Assembly: GCA_032622095.1 (NCBI GenBank)
Contig: CP136061.1
Coordinates: 174,431,692 to 174,495,691 of the forward strand
Reading direction: 5' to 3'
DNA: 64,000 nt
From: Siphonodentalium dalli
Lineage: Eukaryota; Mollusca; Scaphopoda; Gadilida; Siphonodentaliidae
Position numbers and translations under genes: made by a program. This document shows positions 23,400 through 35,039 of the stretch, in pieces. A model generated the notes under the pieces. That model was not told where the DNA came from, did not search any database, and was given only the letters and a program-made list of their open reading frames with translations. Within the stretch, counting starts at the first letter, position 1, and each line of letters opens with the position of its first letter.

Positions 23400-25240
23400 T
23401 TTTATATTAACACGTATCGACTTTGAGCAACTGAAGTATTTGTTCTAAACGACACATAATATAGACTAACATAATCATACAGAACAAAACCATTGTTGCT
23501 CCCCCGTCCTATTAGACGTCCTGAACACACCACGAACTGAAAAAATATGATCTCAATATTAAGAATCATATAATTATAAAGGACAGTTACATAAGGAAAT
23601 ATACAATGTTTATGGATGGGTTTGTTCCCAAAACAGTGTGGCACTTTGCTTGGCAAATATGAAGGGCGAATTTGCTATATTTTTCGAGAACACTCTACCC
23701 AATTTAAAGACTTCAACGCAATACGAAATTAAGCTATATGATCTCTAATTCTCTATATTAACCGAGAGTGTGACAGGAATGTAGTTCTATCAGAGAATAC
23801 ATAATTTGTATGGATGGGTTTGTGCATGTGTCGCTTTACACACAGTGGCTGATAAATAAGAAAGAAGAATTTGCTGTTTTAGGTCCCCCTACACAATTGA
23901 AGTGTTAAAGTTGAACAACTCACGAACTGAAATGATTGCTGTAAATATTAGCTGAGGATGTGGGTAAAAAATAGTAATATCGGGACGCATACATGATGTT
24001 GATGGATGGGTTGGTTGGATCCCGAAAGCCTTTATCACTTTACGAAAATCGGATGGCAAACTCCAAAGGCGAATATTTGTTGTTTTGTGGGACCCCTTTA
24101 TATGCCCATTTAAACTCTTGAACACACCAAGCGCTGAATATTCATGCTTTTATTATTAAATCACAGTGTGAACGAAAGGTAGTGCTATCAGGGAATATAC
24201 ATGTTATATGGGTAGATTGGTTCCCAAAATCATAGGGTACTTTACAAAAGGCGGCTGGCAATAACCAAAGCTGAATATTTTCTTTAAGCACCCTACCCCA
24301 TTTAAAGTCTTAAACACACTAATGGATGGACATGTTCTCACTATTAACTGGGGTGTGGACAAATGGTATGTAATTCAGGAAATATACCTCTTCAGTGCAC
24401 GATGGGTGGGTTGGCTGGCTTCCCAATGTCTGGGGCACTTTACAAAAAGTGGCTAGCAAAGAGAAGGCGAACTCTCACTGTTTTGGGTACCCATAACCCT
24501 TCTAAACTCTTTAGCACACACTGAACCGAATCTATATGCTCTCATGTATTATTTACAATTTGGGTGGTTTTGTTCTCGAAATCATGGAACACTTTACAAA
24601 AGGCGACTGGCAAATACGAAATGTAATGTGTTAGGCCACGCTACCCCATTTGCAGTCTTGTGACACACAATGGACCGAAAGGATGTGCTTCTATTATTAA
24701 CTGCGTGTGTAGAGAAATGGACGCTATATAAAGAGTATAGTATACCAGGGTCTTGAATATCTGGGTTAGTTTACAAAAAGTTATTGATGAAAGAGAAAGG
24801 CGAATACTCACTGTTTTGGGGGGAGCATGCACTGAAGTTATATTCTCTCATACTTAGCTGAGTGTGTGAGCGAAAGGTATTGCTATCATGGAATTATTAA
24901 TTGATATATGGGTGATTTGGTTCCCCCGAAATCCTGGAACACTTTACAAAAAGCTGCTGGCAAACAAGAAGGCGAATTTTCTATGTCTTGAGGACCCCAC
25001 TATCCAACTTGAAGTCTTAAAAAAATTATATGCTCTCAATGTTAACTGAAGTTGTGGACAAATGGGATTATTATCTGGGAATACGAATCTGTTATGGATG
25101 AGATGGTTCCCGAAAGCCTATGGCACTTTACAACAGGTGGTCAGCAAAGGAAAGGGCTAAATTTGACTCTCAGGGGACTCCATCCCTATTTGAAGTCTTG
25201 AACACACCACTAGCTCAAGGCATAAGCTATCCATATTACC
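23400..25240. repeat. Degenerate tandem array, units of roughly 170-210 bp
   Basis: Repeated phrases GCACTTTACAAAA, GGTTCCCGAAA, AAGTCTTGAACACAC and GTGTGGACAAATGG recur about every 170-210 bp (CTTTACA-type phrases near 23640, 23836, 24030, 24238, 24430, 24591, 24770, 24951, 25124). The same units recur in copy 2 of the duplication and continue at 29980-30720. ORFs within are incidental. Confidence 0.75.
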
Positions 25241-25277
25241 CGAGATTGTGGCCGAATGGCTGTTCTGTCAGAAAAGA

Positions 25278-25819
25278 CAGGGTTCGTACGCGGGTCTGGA
25301 ATCCTGGAAAAGTTATGGAATTCGAAAATTTCGATTCAATACCTTTGAAAAGTCTGGAAAATGGGACCTTTTTTCATCCTACTATGGTAAAAGTCTTGAA
25401 AATAAGCTACCCCGATATTCAAGGTCTTGAAAAGTCATGGAATATCCCAAGGCCGAGTTCTTAGGTAAATAAACGCTGTTACTTTCCGATCTTATCGTGT
25501 AAGCTTGCGATACCATCTTCATAGTCATAGTTGAACTACACGTTTTACGGTATGCCGAAACACGAATTTTCTCCCTTACTGGAACTCCTGTTTGACCGCT
25601 AAATATATCAGAATTTGACCTAAATAGTAATAGTATATAAACAAATATGCCTGGAAACTGTCTTCCGTGACAAATGGGTCACGGATACGCGGTTTGAAGC
25701 ATGGATAGATCGGGTACCAGAGAACCAGATGAAGGCGAAATGCCGACTGTGTGTTAAATCCGGAAAGTTAATAGATATCGCCAACATGGGCGAAGCGGCA
25801 CTCATCAGCCGCGCTGATA
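25278..25819 (+). mobile_element. Truncated hAT-like element, copy 1
   Basis: Starts CAGGGTTCGTACGCGGG, with the recurrent GGAAAAGT/TTGAAAAGTC phrases known from this hAT-related family, and carries the zinc-finger fragment. It is cut by the duplication junction, so its right terminus is missing. Confidence 0.5.
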
Positions 25820-25845
25820 TACTCGTAAAAAGTTACCCCTGTTAG
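25624..25845 (+). pseudogene. hAT-type zinc-finger N-terminal fragment, copy 1 (cut by duplication junction)
   Basis: Open from a stop at 25621 and reading FRDKWVTDTRFEAWIDRVPE, then KAKCRLCVKSGKLIDIANMG and EAALISRADI. The pattern F-x-x-x-W-x-x-D-x-x-F-x-x-W, then C-x2-C, then MG-x-x-AL-x-S is that of the degenerate BED-like zinc finger at the N-terminus of many hAT-type transposase-derived proteins, where a paired-histidine motif normally follows. Here the frame stops matching just before the histidines. The duplication junction at 25819/25820 then adds unrelated residues and a stop at 25843. Only the first half of the domain is present, so it is a relic. Confidence 0.5.
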
Positions 25846-28800
25846 ACTGCCTTGGTGCCTTCTCGATTGTACCCTTAAAGTTTTATATATAGAACACAGA
25901 CAGATATTCGCAAATATTTGATTTATTGTATCATTTGATAAGAACGTGTATGAGTTTGATGGTAATTGGCACTAAACATATTTTTATAAGTTTTTGTCAT
26001 CATTAAACCACACACTCAGACTCATTATAGAGATGAATATATATACAATTTATGAAAATTGGCGAGTATACAAATTCGTAATAAATTTAGGGCCACCATT
26101 GCATATCTCTCACCCAAAAGGCACCAATTTGGCGCATTTAAACCAAACGATTAGATTATTTGTATCACGGAGAAGAATATGTATCAATCAGGTGGCAATC
26201 GGTGCTAAACATATTGTTTATCAATGTTTGTGTCCCTATCACCCTCTATACACCCCTGACTCGAATGGCCCCACTTTTGACATCTTTAAACCACACTAGT
26301 ACAGCGGCCAAACGCCAAAAGTGGTCGGGTACCCCTACCCACGGTAGAACAAGTTAAAACCAACTTTTTTTGAAGGAGAAATATATACTGTAGACGAAGA
26401 TGATAGTGAAAAATAACGGAATTGATGGTGGCTATTATCAAATCGACGATGAACGATACCCACCAGTGACTTTTCCCAGAAATTAACGATTTTGGTAAAG
26501 TGAGCCCTGCGGCTATGTCCTAAGTTATTGGCCCACATAGTAGGTGTTAAAATGACTACAGCATACCATATCTGTACCTGATATGCAAGAAGTGTTGGTT
26601 AATTTAGATTTTCGTGCCATTTGGAGCCGAAACATTTAATTTTTGTTGAAAAATCGCTCTTTTTCAAAACAATTATATATTTCGAACATTATCATTCAAA
26701 CAGATATTACAATAATATTGAAATATTTAGTCCATATGGTGTAGTAGTTATCTGACAAGCATATGAAGAAAGAAGTTAACAAAAATTTTGAACGGTTTGC
26801 GAGATATTGGATTTTAGCTACCCCTCCCCCAAACACGTTTTTGGTCGAAAAAAAATACATATTTTTGAAAATGACATTACAAACATTTTCGAATTGATCT
26901 GAATGGGACCCAATATGAATCTTGTACTGAAAGTGTTGTCCAGCGATGCCGTTTGATCGATTACAGATGTGTTCCGGCTTTCAGACCCCCAGTTACAACA
27001 ACAATTATTTTGTTGTAACAGGTAAATTTGCATGCATTAACATCGATGTTAAGTACTAAAACCTTTGTTATAAACAATACGTGACCAACTATGTAATTCA
27101 TATGGCTCAGTAGTTATCTGGACATGACAAGTAGAAAGAATTTGACAGAAATTGTCAACGGTTTTCAAGATATTGGAATTAGGTCCCGCTCCCCCGGACG
27201 CGATTTGGTAGAAAAACTACATATTTATGATAACAACACAGACCTTTCTAAATTATTCTAATGAGCATCTAATCATTATTCGTGTGATGAAAACCTGATC
27301 CGTAGACATCGCGAGCGTGGTTTTAGATGACCTCAGGTTTCCAATTAAACCCCCAGTTACAACAACAACACAATATTTTATTTATGACATTAATTTTATA
27401 TTAACACGTATCGACTTTGAGCAACTGAAGTATTTGTTCTAAACGACACATAATATAGACTAACATAATCATACAGAACAAAACCATTGTTGCTCCCCCG
27501 TCCTATTAGACGTCCTGAACACACCACGAACTGAAAAAATATGATCTCAATATTAAGAATCATATAATTATAAAGGACAGTTACATAAGGAAATATACAA
27601 TGTTTATGGATGGGTTTGTTCCCAAAACAGTGTGGCACTTTGCTTGGCAAATATGAAGGGCGAATTTGCTATATTTTTCGAGAACACTCTACCCAATTTA
27701 AAGACTTCAACGCAATACGAAATTAAGCTATATGATCTCTAATTCTCTATATTAACCGAGAGTGTGACAGGAATGTAGTTCTATCAGAGAATACATAATT
27801 TGTATGGATGGGTTTGTGCATGTGTCGCTTTACACACAGTGGCTGATAAATAAGAAAGACGAATTTGCTGATTCAGGTCCCCCTACACAATTGAAGTGTT
27901 AAAGTTGAACAACTCACGAACTGAAATGATTGCTGTAAATATTAGCTGAGGATGTGGGTAAAAAATAGTAATATCGGGACGCATACATGATGTTGATGGA
28001 TGGGTTGGTTGGATCCCGAAAGCCTTTATCACTTTACGAAAATCGGATGGCAAACTCCAAAGGCGAATATTTGTTGTTTTGTGGGACCCCTTTATATGCC
28101 CATTTAAACTCTTGAACACACCAAGCGCTGAATATTCATGCTTTTATTATTAAATCACAGTGTGAACGAAAGGTAGTGCTATCAGGGAATATACATGTTA
28201 TATGGGTAGATTGGTTCCCAAAATCATAGGGTACTTTACAAAAGGCGGCTGGCAATAACCAAAGCTGAATATTTTCTTTAAGCACCCTACCCCATTTAAA
28301 GTCTTAAACACACTAATGGATGGACATGTTCTCACTATTAACTGGGGTGTGGACAAATGGTATGTAATTCAGGAAATATACCTCTTCAGTGCACGATGGG
28401 TGGGTTGGCTGGCTTCCCAATGTCTGGGGCACTTTACAAAAAGTGGCTAGCAAAGAGAAGGCGAACTCTCACTGTTTTGGGTACCCATAACCCTTCTAAA
28501 CTCTTTAGCACACACTGAACCGAATCTATATGCTCTCATGTATTATTTACAATTTGGGTGGTTTTGTTCTCGAAATCATGGAACACTTTACAAAAGGCGA
28601 CTGGCAAATACGAAATGTAATGTGTTAGGCCACGCTACCCCCATTTGCAGTCTTGTGACACACAATGGACCGAAAGGATGTGCTTCTATTATTAACTGCG
28701 TGTGTAGAGAAATGGACGCTATATAAAGAGTATAGTATACCAGGGTCTTGAATATCTGGGTTAGTTTACAAAAAGTTATTGATGAAAGAGAAAGGCGAAT

Positions 28801-29815
28801 ACTCACTGTTTTGGGGGGAGCATGCACTGAAGTTATATTCTCTCATACTTAGCTGATTTGTGTGAGCGAAAGGTATTGCTATCATGGAATTATTAATTGA
28901 TATATGGGTGATTTGGTTCCCCCGAAATCCTGGAACACTTTACAAAAAGCTGCTGGCAAACAAGAAGGCGAATTTTCTATGTCTTGAGGACCCCACTATC
29001 CAACTTGAAGTCTTAAAAAAATTATATGCTCTCAATGTTAACTGAAGTTGTGGACAAATGGGATTATTATCTGGAAATACGAATCTGTTATGGATGAGAT
29101 GGTTCCCGAAAGCCTATGGCACTTTACAACAGGTGGTCAGCAAAGGAAAGGGCTAAATTTGACTCTCAGGGGACTCCATCCCTATTTGAAGTCTTGAACA
29201 CACCACTAGCTCAAGGCATAAGCTATCCATATTACCCGAGATTGTGGCCGAATGGCTGTTCTGTCAGAAAAGACAGGGTTCGTACGCGGGTCTGGAATCC
29301 TGGAAAAGTTATGGAATTCGAAAATTTCGATTCAATACCTTTGAAAAGTCTGGAAAATGGGACCTTTTTTCATCCTACTATGGTAAAAGTCTTGAAAATA
29401 AGCTACCCCGATATTCAAGGTCTTGAAAAGTCATGGAATATCCCAAGGCCGAGTTCTTAGGTAAATAAACGCTGTTACTTTCCGATCTTATCGTGTAAGC
29501 TTGCGATACCATCTTCATAGTCATAGTTGAACTACACGTTTTACGGTATGCCGAAACACGAATTTTCTCCCTTACTGGAACTCCTGTTTGACCGCTAAAT
29601 ATATCAGAATTTGACCTAAATAGTAATAGTATATAAACAAATATGCCTGGAAACTGTCTTCCGTGACAAATGGGTCACGGATACGCGGTTTGAAGCATGG
29701 ATAGATCGGGTACCAGAGAACCAGATGAAGGCGAAATGCCGACTGTGTGTTAAATCCGGAAAGTTAATAGATATCGCCAACATGGGCGAAGCGGCACTCA
29801 TCAGCCGCGCTGATA
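25820..29815. repeat. 4-kb tandem duplication, copy 2
   Basis: Second copy, 3996 bp, head-to-tail with copy 1. The junction reads GCTGATAT/ACTCGTAAAA, whereas the original right flank reads GCTGATAT/ATTGGTCTTC. At most 1-2 bases of shared sequence occur at the breakpoints, so long-homology recombination is not indicated. It lies in the 25.4-kb intron between midasin-like exons. Near-identity means a very recent event or an assembly duplication. Confidence 0.95.
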
Positions 29816-29965
29816 TATTGGTCTTCCTCATTGTTTAGCTAGGTACGAGGAATGGAAAAGTTATGGAATTATTTCACTGAAAAGTCTTGGAAAATTTGTC
29901 CTAAAGTCTTGAAAAAGTATGGAAAAGTTATGGAATTTTACTCTCAGCTAAGTGTATGAACCCTG
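29274..29965 (+). mobile_element. hAT-like element with inverted CAGGGTTC termini
   Basis: Left end CAGGGTTCGTACGC and right end GTATGAACCCTG (inverted), with GGAAAAGTTATGGAAT motifs near both ends. About 690 bp, non-autonomous, with a zinc-finger fragment but no transposase. I could not find an exact 8-bp target duplication (AGAAAAGA left, AAAGATGC right), so it is old or the flanks have decayed. Confidence 0.55.
29620..29838 (+). pseudogene. hAT-type zinc-finger N-terminal fragment, copy 2
   Basis: Same fragment as at 25624-25845, in the second copy of the 4-kb duplication. Here the frame continues through ADILVFLIV to a stop at 29836. The expected histidine pair of the zinc finger is missing here too, so the domain was already broken before the duplication. 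It lies inside an element bounded by CAGGGTTCGTACGC (29274) and the inverted GTATGAACCCTG (ending 29965). The rest of a transposase (catalytic domain, dimerisation domain) is absent. Confidence 0.5.
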
Positions 29966-29979
29966 AAAGATGCAATGGT

Positions 29980-30740
29980 CTCGCGAACCCACCGTTCGTG
30001 AGAACACCGTGGCACCTTACACAAAGCAGATGGCAAACGATGAAGGCGAATTCTAAGGGACCCCTACCCCATGTAAACCATTGAACCTACCACGAACTGA
30101 ATGGATATACCCTCAGGGTCAAACGACGATCTGGACAAATGGCTATTCTATAAAGAAATACACAATTGTTATAGATGGGTTAATACCCGACAGTCAGGGA
30201 CACTTTACAAAAAGCGACTGAAAAATAAATAATGCGATTTTTCAATGTTTGTATTACCCCCTTCCCAATTTTAAGACTAGAACGATATCATCATTGACTG
30301 CGTGTATGGACAATGGCGAGTTAGTTGTACAAGGATGTACACAGTGTAAATAGGTGGATTTGGGTTCTGGAAGAATGAGCACTTAACGAAAAGTGACTGG
30401 AAAATAAGAAAGGCCAAGTTTTGAGGACCCCTACTGTATTTGAAGTCTTGGAAGACACCACATGGTGAAATGATATGACCCCAATATTAACTGAGGGCTT
30501 GACCAAAGGTTAGTTTTTATCAGAATATACATATGTGTTGGTTCCCGAAAGTCTGCATCATGTGGCACTCCACAACAAGCGGCTGGCAAATGTTCACTGT
30601 TGTATGTACCCCTACCCTATTTGAAGTCTTGAACACATCATGTACTGAAGGGATTATGAATTCAATATCAACATATATTGTGGCCGAAACTATGCGATAT
30701 ATAAGTATGTGGTAGTTCTATCCGGAGGTAAACAATTTAT
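29980..30740. repeat. Continuation of the degenerate 170-210 bp array
   Basis: Units with ACACTTTACAAAAAGCGACTG, AAGTCTTGGAAGACACC and related phrases at about 30010, 30190, 30380 and 30560. This is the part of the array outside the 4-kb duplication, more diverged than the two copies are from each other. Confidence 0.65.
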
Positions 30741-31150
30741 CTGGGAGAGAGATTGTATGGGGAAAATTAGGATGTAATCCAGTTGGAACTGATTGGATAC
30801 AATGATATACACATAGTTTCGTTGGAGCTGATTGGACGCAATGCTACACAGATAATGTTGTTTTCGTCATTGATACGCCCGTCGCAGTGAGATTGCAGAC
30901 GATCTGGTGGTGGTATATTTCGCGCTCAGCAGGGTTTTAATGCTTTTCACGAAGTTTTAACAAATGGCAGCGTTATGGAAATCGCTTTGTTTTCGAGATT
31001 AATGTCTGAACCCCATCAACTATTTTAATATTTTCGCGATGACTGAGTTACTGTACATAAAAAGAGTATTTCTGATAAAATTACATTCAGTATGGGCGCA
31101 TAGAAGTTCAGTCTTAGGACCACTGTATTCCAAAAAGTAATGATATGCTT
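30740..31150. other. Stretch without a supported gene
   Basis: Contains a short direct repeat (GTTGGAACTGATTGGA / GTTGGAGCTGATTGGA, about 30783 and 30824). No gene seen. Confidence 0.5.
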
Positions 31151-31152
31151 TT

Positions 31153-31560
31153 TATGTTTACCCATACCATAGTATGGTAAACATAGTGTCGTTGCCCGGA
31201 TTGACCACTCGTCGTTCGTTCGTCTGTCTGTCTGTCCGTCTGTCTGTCTGTCTGTCCGTAGACACTTTACGAGTAATGCGATAACTCAAACATTTTCTAT
31301 CCGATCGAAACCAAATTTTGTATATGGGTTTCTCAGCCCAAAATACAGATCGAGTTCGAATTTGGGTTTGATCCGAGATTTTGTTACAGAGTTATGGTCC
31401 TTTTTCAACTTAGAATTCACGCATTCTGCCATAACTCAAACATTTTTTATCTGATCGGAACTAAATTTGGTATGTGAGTTTCACAGCCCAAAAATACAGA
31501 TCGAGTTCGAATATGGGTTTGATCCGGTTATTTTTAAAGGAGTTATGGCCCTTTTTCGAA
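31153..31560 (+). mobile_element. TGTTTACCCAT element fragment
   Basis: TATGTTTACCCATACCATAG with palindromic partner TATGGTAAACAT, then CCGGATTGACCACTCGTCG and a TCTGTCTGTCCG run. Two internal units of about 180 bp share CAGATCGAGTTCGAAT and GGGTTTGATCCG. It abuts a poly(T) tract and the next element. Confidence 0.6.
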
Positions 31561-31593
31561 AAAAAAGAAAGAAACTTTTTTTTTTTTTTTTTA

Positions 31594-34500
31594 ATGTGTA
31601 CCCATGTGTACCATGTATGGTACACATAATGCCGACGTCCGGATCAACCATCCGTCGTTCGTCCGTCCGTCTGTCTGTCCGTCCGTCCGTCCGTCTGTTC
31701 GTAGACACTTGCTATCCGATTCGACTACTTGAGTAATTTTTATCGGATCATGTTCAAATTTTATTCATGTTTATGATGACACACCCCTCACCTGTATAGT
31801 TTTTCGTATTGATCGGTTGATCGGTTTAGAAATGATTAACACTTTCCATCCATACCTGGTCATATTCTATCTGATGCCATAACTCATGTATTGTTTTACC
31901 CATTGTGTTCATATTTTATATGCAGGTTTATGATGACACATGGCTCACCTGTATATTTTTTGGTATCGATTGGTTGATCGGTTTAGAAAATAATTAACCC
32001 TGCTCACAAATTCTATCCGATGTATCGAAGTCAAACAATTTTCTTCTGATCTGCCTCATATTTCTTACCTAGGTCTTTCTTAGCACGTTCTTCATCTGTA
32101 TGGATTTTGGTATTGTTTAGTTAACCCTTTCCACTCTTGTTTTTAAATAGAATTCATCCAAGCCAGGATGACTCAAACATTTTTCATCTGATCGACACCA
32201 ATTTTGGTATATGAATTTCTGACCCCTAAATACAGATCAAGTGCGAAAATGGGTTTGATCCGGTATATATTAACAGGGTTATGGCCCTTTATAATTCATA
32301 CCTCTTTTCCATGCACTATTAAATTTGAATAGAACAAGACACAACACACACCTGTGTTATTGGAAGGAGATAATTTATTGCTTTGGACACAGTGACCTGA
32401 TAGTTCCACTTGTGCCTGCAGACTTATAAACATCTGTCAAACTTTGATTGATGTTAGACTCTTTATCCCAGTTCTGTTCTCTGTTGAAACCATGCAGTTC
32501 ATGGCATTATTGTTTACAGAGACACTGTTGTTATAACTCAGAAAATAATTAATACAGTATTCCTTAGTTCCATCATATGATGTCATTGAAAATGATTAAC
32601 CCTCTGCACACATCATATGGTCTTCTGATGTTTTTTATTTGATCATTCTCCTATTCTATGTACATGTTGATGGTGATCCACTTTTAATTTGCATGGATTT
32701 GGGATTAAATTAACCCATTCGATTGACTCATATTATCTGATAGACATATATTAAATTATCACTTTAACTTTGAGCCAGGTTCAGTCAGTGTTTCAAGAAA
32801 TGACCAATTGAAATTCATCATTAGAGGATATGTCTTATTTTGAAATTCCCTCAATTGCATTTGGGCTACAGGATAATATTAACAGTGCTGGGATTCTTGA
32901 GACTGACTTATTGTATGGGTTTCTAAATCCAATGACATGCTTTTTGTTGACTACTCTGTGTTTATTAGTTCATTAGTTTGGGTAAGATTAACCCCTTACT
33001 AACCAATTTGATAACTCAAATATTTCCATTGATTATGTTTATAGTTCTGGCACAGTTTATGATAACAAACCTCTAACCTGCATAGTGAGGGTCATTTGGT
33101 TTATTTGCTTAAATATATTAACATCCTTCACCAATCCTGTTGACACAATGTGATAGCTAAATATTTTTTGCATGATTACTCTATAAATAATCACATCTGT
33201 GATAATCATGACACATTCTTCACCTGTATAGATTTTGGTATCGATCGAATGGTTGTGATAATATTAACCTTAACTTTAATTATATATTAGTTAGGGGGGG
33301 TATACTGGAGTCAGCTTGTCCATCCGTCCGTCGTCGTCCGTCCGTGGACACAAATTTGTCCGGAGTTTTTCTCAGTCGTTTTTTGATCAATTTCCGTGAA
33401 ACTTGGCACAGACATCAACCACCATGGGAACCTGTGCACCTGCGATTATGACGTCTGTCCGAAATTTTTTGCAACATGCATACTTTTGTCCGAGCTTTTA
33501 TTCCTACATTTTATGGTCAATTTTTAAAAAACGTTGCACAGATATTTAGTACCATGGGAACTTGTGCACCTGCGATTATGACGTCTGTCCGACATTTTTT
33601 TGTGGAGTTATCCCCCTTTTTTGACTTTAGAAACTTTTTTTGCAACATGCATAATTTTGTCCGAGCTTTTATTCCTACATTTTTCAGTCAATGTTTTTTA
33701 ATCTTGGCACTGATATTTAGTACCATGGGAACCTGTGCACCTGCGATGATGACGTCTGTCCGACATTTTTTGGTGCAGTTATTCCCCTTTTTCGACTTAG
33801 AATTTTTTTCGCAACATACATCATTTTGTCCAAGCTTTTATTCCTACATTTTTCGGTCAATAGGTTTAAGATTAGAGTTATGGTTGTACACCTGCAATGG
33901 GAACTGTTATTTTATTATTTTAACTAAATGTTTACTGACATGTGAAACACCTTAGTATTTAAAAAACAGGGGGGGGTATCCGTAGTCCCATTGGGACAGT
34001 CACACCTCTAGTTATATTTAAACTGTTCACAAACATATCTTTCTAATGATCAACTTACAAGAAAATTAACATTTATATCCAATCATTAGCAATCATATTT
34101 TATATCCAGGTCTATACATCCCTCACTTCTATAGTTGATCAGGTATTGATTGTTTTTTAGTGGTGAAATATTAATAGGTTGCTATGAATTTTTAATATGC
34201 AGCTGACACAAAATATAAAAAACCAAAAAATAGCAATGATAATAAAAAAAACACACAATATGTAATGTCTCATGTTCCAATGTAATAAATAGATAAATTG
34301 AGTTGCTATGATGTTTATCTAGCTAATTTCTTAACTATTTGATATTTAACAGCTATGGTGCTTCTCTCCGACTATGGATTGAGCTTAATTAGCCTTATAA
34401 CTCTATAAGACATACATGTATCTGTGTTGGAGTCACTAATAGGTTGAAATCAAAGCCACGTCTGTTAACATTGTGTAAATGTGAGCAAGGTGCCCAATAA

Positions 34501-34655
34501 GTGTGATTTCACTTGTGAATTAATAGTAAGGTGTGAATTGTTTAAAGTTTTGCACTCATGAAAAGGATGGGGTAAGGATATATGAAAATAGCTCATCGCT
34601 GTCGCCAAGGTATGGGTTAAACATCTGCCGATCGTGATCGGCCTCTCGTTTATAT
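31594..34655 (+). mobile_element. TGTGTACCCAT element, long copy with a nested insertion
   Basis: Starts ATGTGTACCCATGTGTACC and GTATGGTACACATAATGCCG. It ends AAAATAGCTCATCGCTGTCG, AAGGTATGGGTTAAACATCT, GCCGATCGTGATCGGC, CTCTCGTTT. The interior has repeated units (GATGACACA-CCTCACCTGTATAG, TTGATCGGTTTAGAAA-TAATTAACCCT). About 3.06 kb including a nested Helitron-like insertion at 33290-34013. No transposase frame seen. Confidence 0.65.
33290..34013 (+). mobile_element. Nested Helitron-like element with GTCCCATTGGGAC end
   Basis: From TAGTTAGGGGGGGTATACTG to a 3' end GTCCCATTGGGAC, spacer AGTCACACCT, CTAG (34010-34013), then T. It contains tandem units with ACCATGGGAACCTGTGCACC and GACGTCTGTCCGACATTTTT at about 33420, 33551 and 33722. 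The 159-codon ORF across it translates those repeats and is not a gene. Its hairpin differs from the GCCCGGAC family. Confidence 0.6.
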
Positions 34656-34686
34656 CTTCTATTTGCCACAATGCCATTGAACGGTT

Positions 34687-34762
34687 TGCGAGAGGTGTGA
34701 CTGTCCCAATGGGACTACGGATACCCCCCCTGTTTTTTAAATACTAAGGTGTTTCACATGTT
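34687..34762 (-). repeat. Inverted copy of a Helitron-like 3' end
   Basis: GTGTGACTGTCCCAATGGGAC, CGGATACCCCCCC and ACTAAGGTGTTTCACATG are the reverse complement of 33935-34010. The terminal CTAG is decayed (GAGAGG on the plus strand). Confidence 0.8.
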
Positions 34763-34957
34763 TTAATGTGATTACTCAATTGGCCATAGTGCAAACTACT
34801 GCATTTCAATCTTAACCGAGAATGGAGTACTTGTGCATCTATACATCGGACATGCTGGGTTCCCCTTCCCGTGTCCAATTATTGTAATCTCTGTATACCA
34901 TTATTGGTTTTTTGAGAATAAACTATTGATTGATTGATTGATATGCGACACTTACTG
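34762..34957 (+). mobile_element. Probable retrotransposon 3' end with TTGA tail
   Basis: Ends in AATAAAC-TATTGATTGATTGATTGAT (34917-34952), a tetranucleotide tail typical of LINE or SINE 3' ends. A similar AATC tail follows the decayed LINE at 55955. No coding part. Confidence 0.4.
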
Positions 34958-35039
34958 TATGTAATAGCAAATAAAATGCGATGTTGTTGTAATTTGGGGT
35001 CTGGAAGCCTGAACACGCCTTTAATCACTTAAGCAATGT

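Larger units (their letters stand above)
21826..25819. repeat. 4-kb tandem duplication, copy 1
   Basis: Direct repeat of 3994 bp followed immediately by copy 2. By eye there are about a dozen differences: two substitutions near 21990, C/G near 23126, a cluster near 23865-23880, a 1-nt C indel near 24651, an indel plus substitution near 24860, and G/A near 25077. The left edge falls inside a TTTAAACCACAC-family repeat (ACTCGTAAAAAGTTACCCCT). The right edge falls inside a hAT-like element, truncating it. It contains diverged unit repeats and no intact gene. Confidence 0.95.

Noticed and set aside
25120-25464. 114-codon ORF repeated exactly at 29116-29460
   Set aside because: Conservation is explained by the recent 4-kb duplication; the sequence is satellite plus hAT terminus, with no protein features.
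33476-33955. 159-codon ORF, the longest in the window
   Set aside because: It translates two to three tandem units of a repeat; the protein repeats itself (HTFVRAFIPTF / HNFVRAFIPTF) and has no domain.
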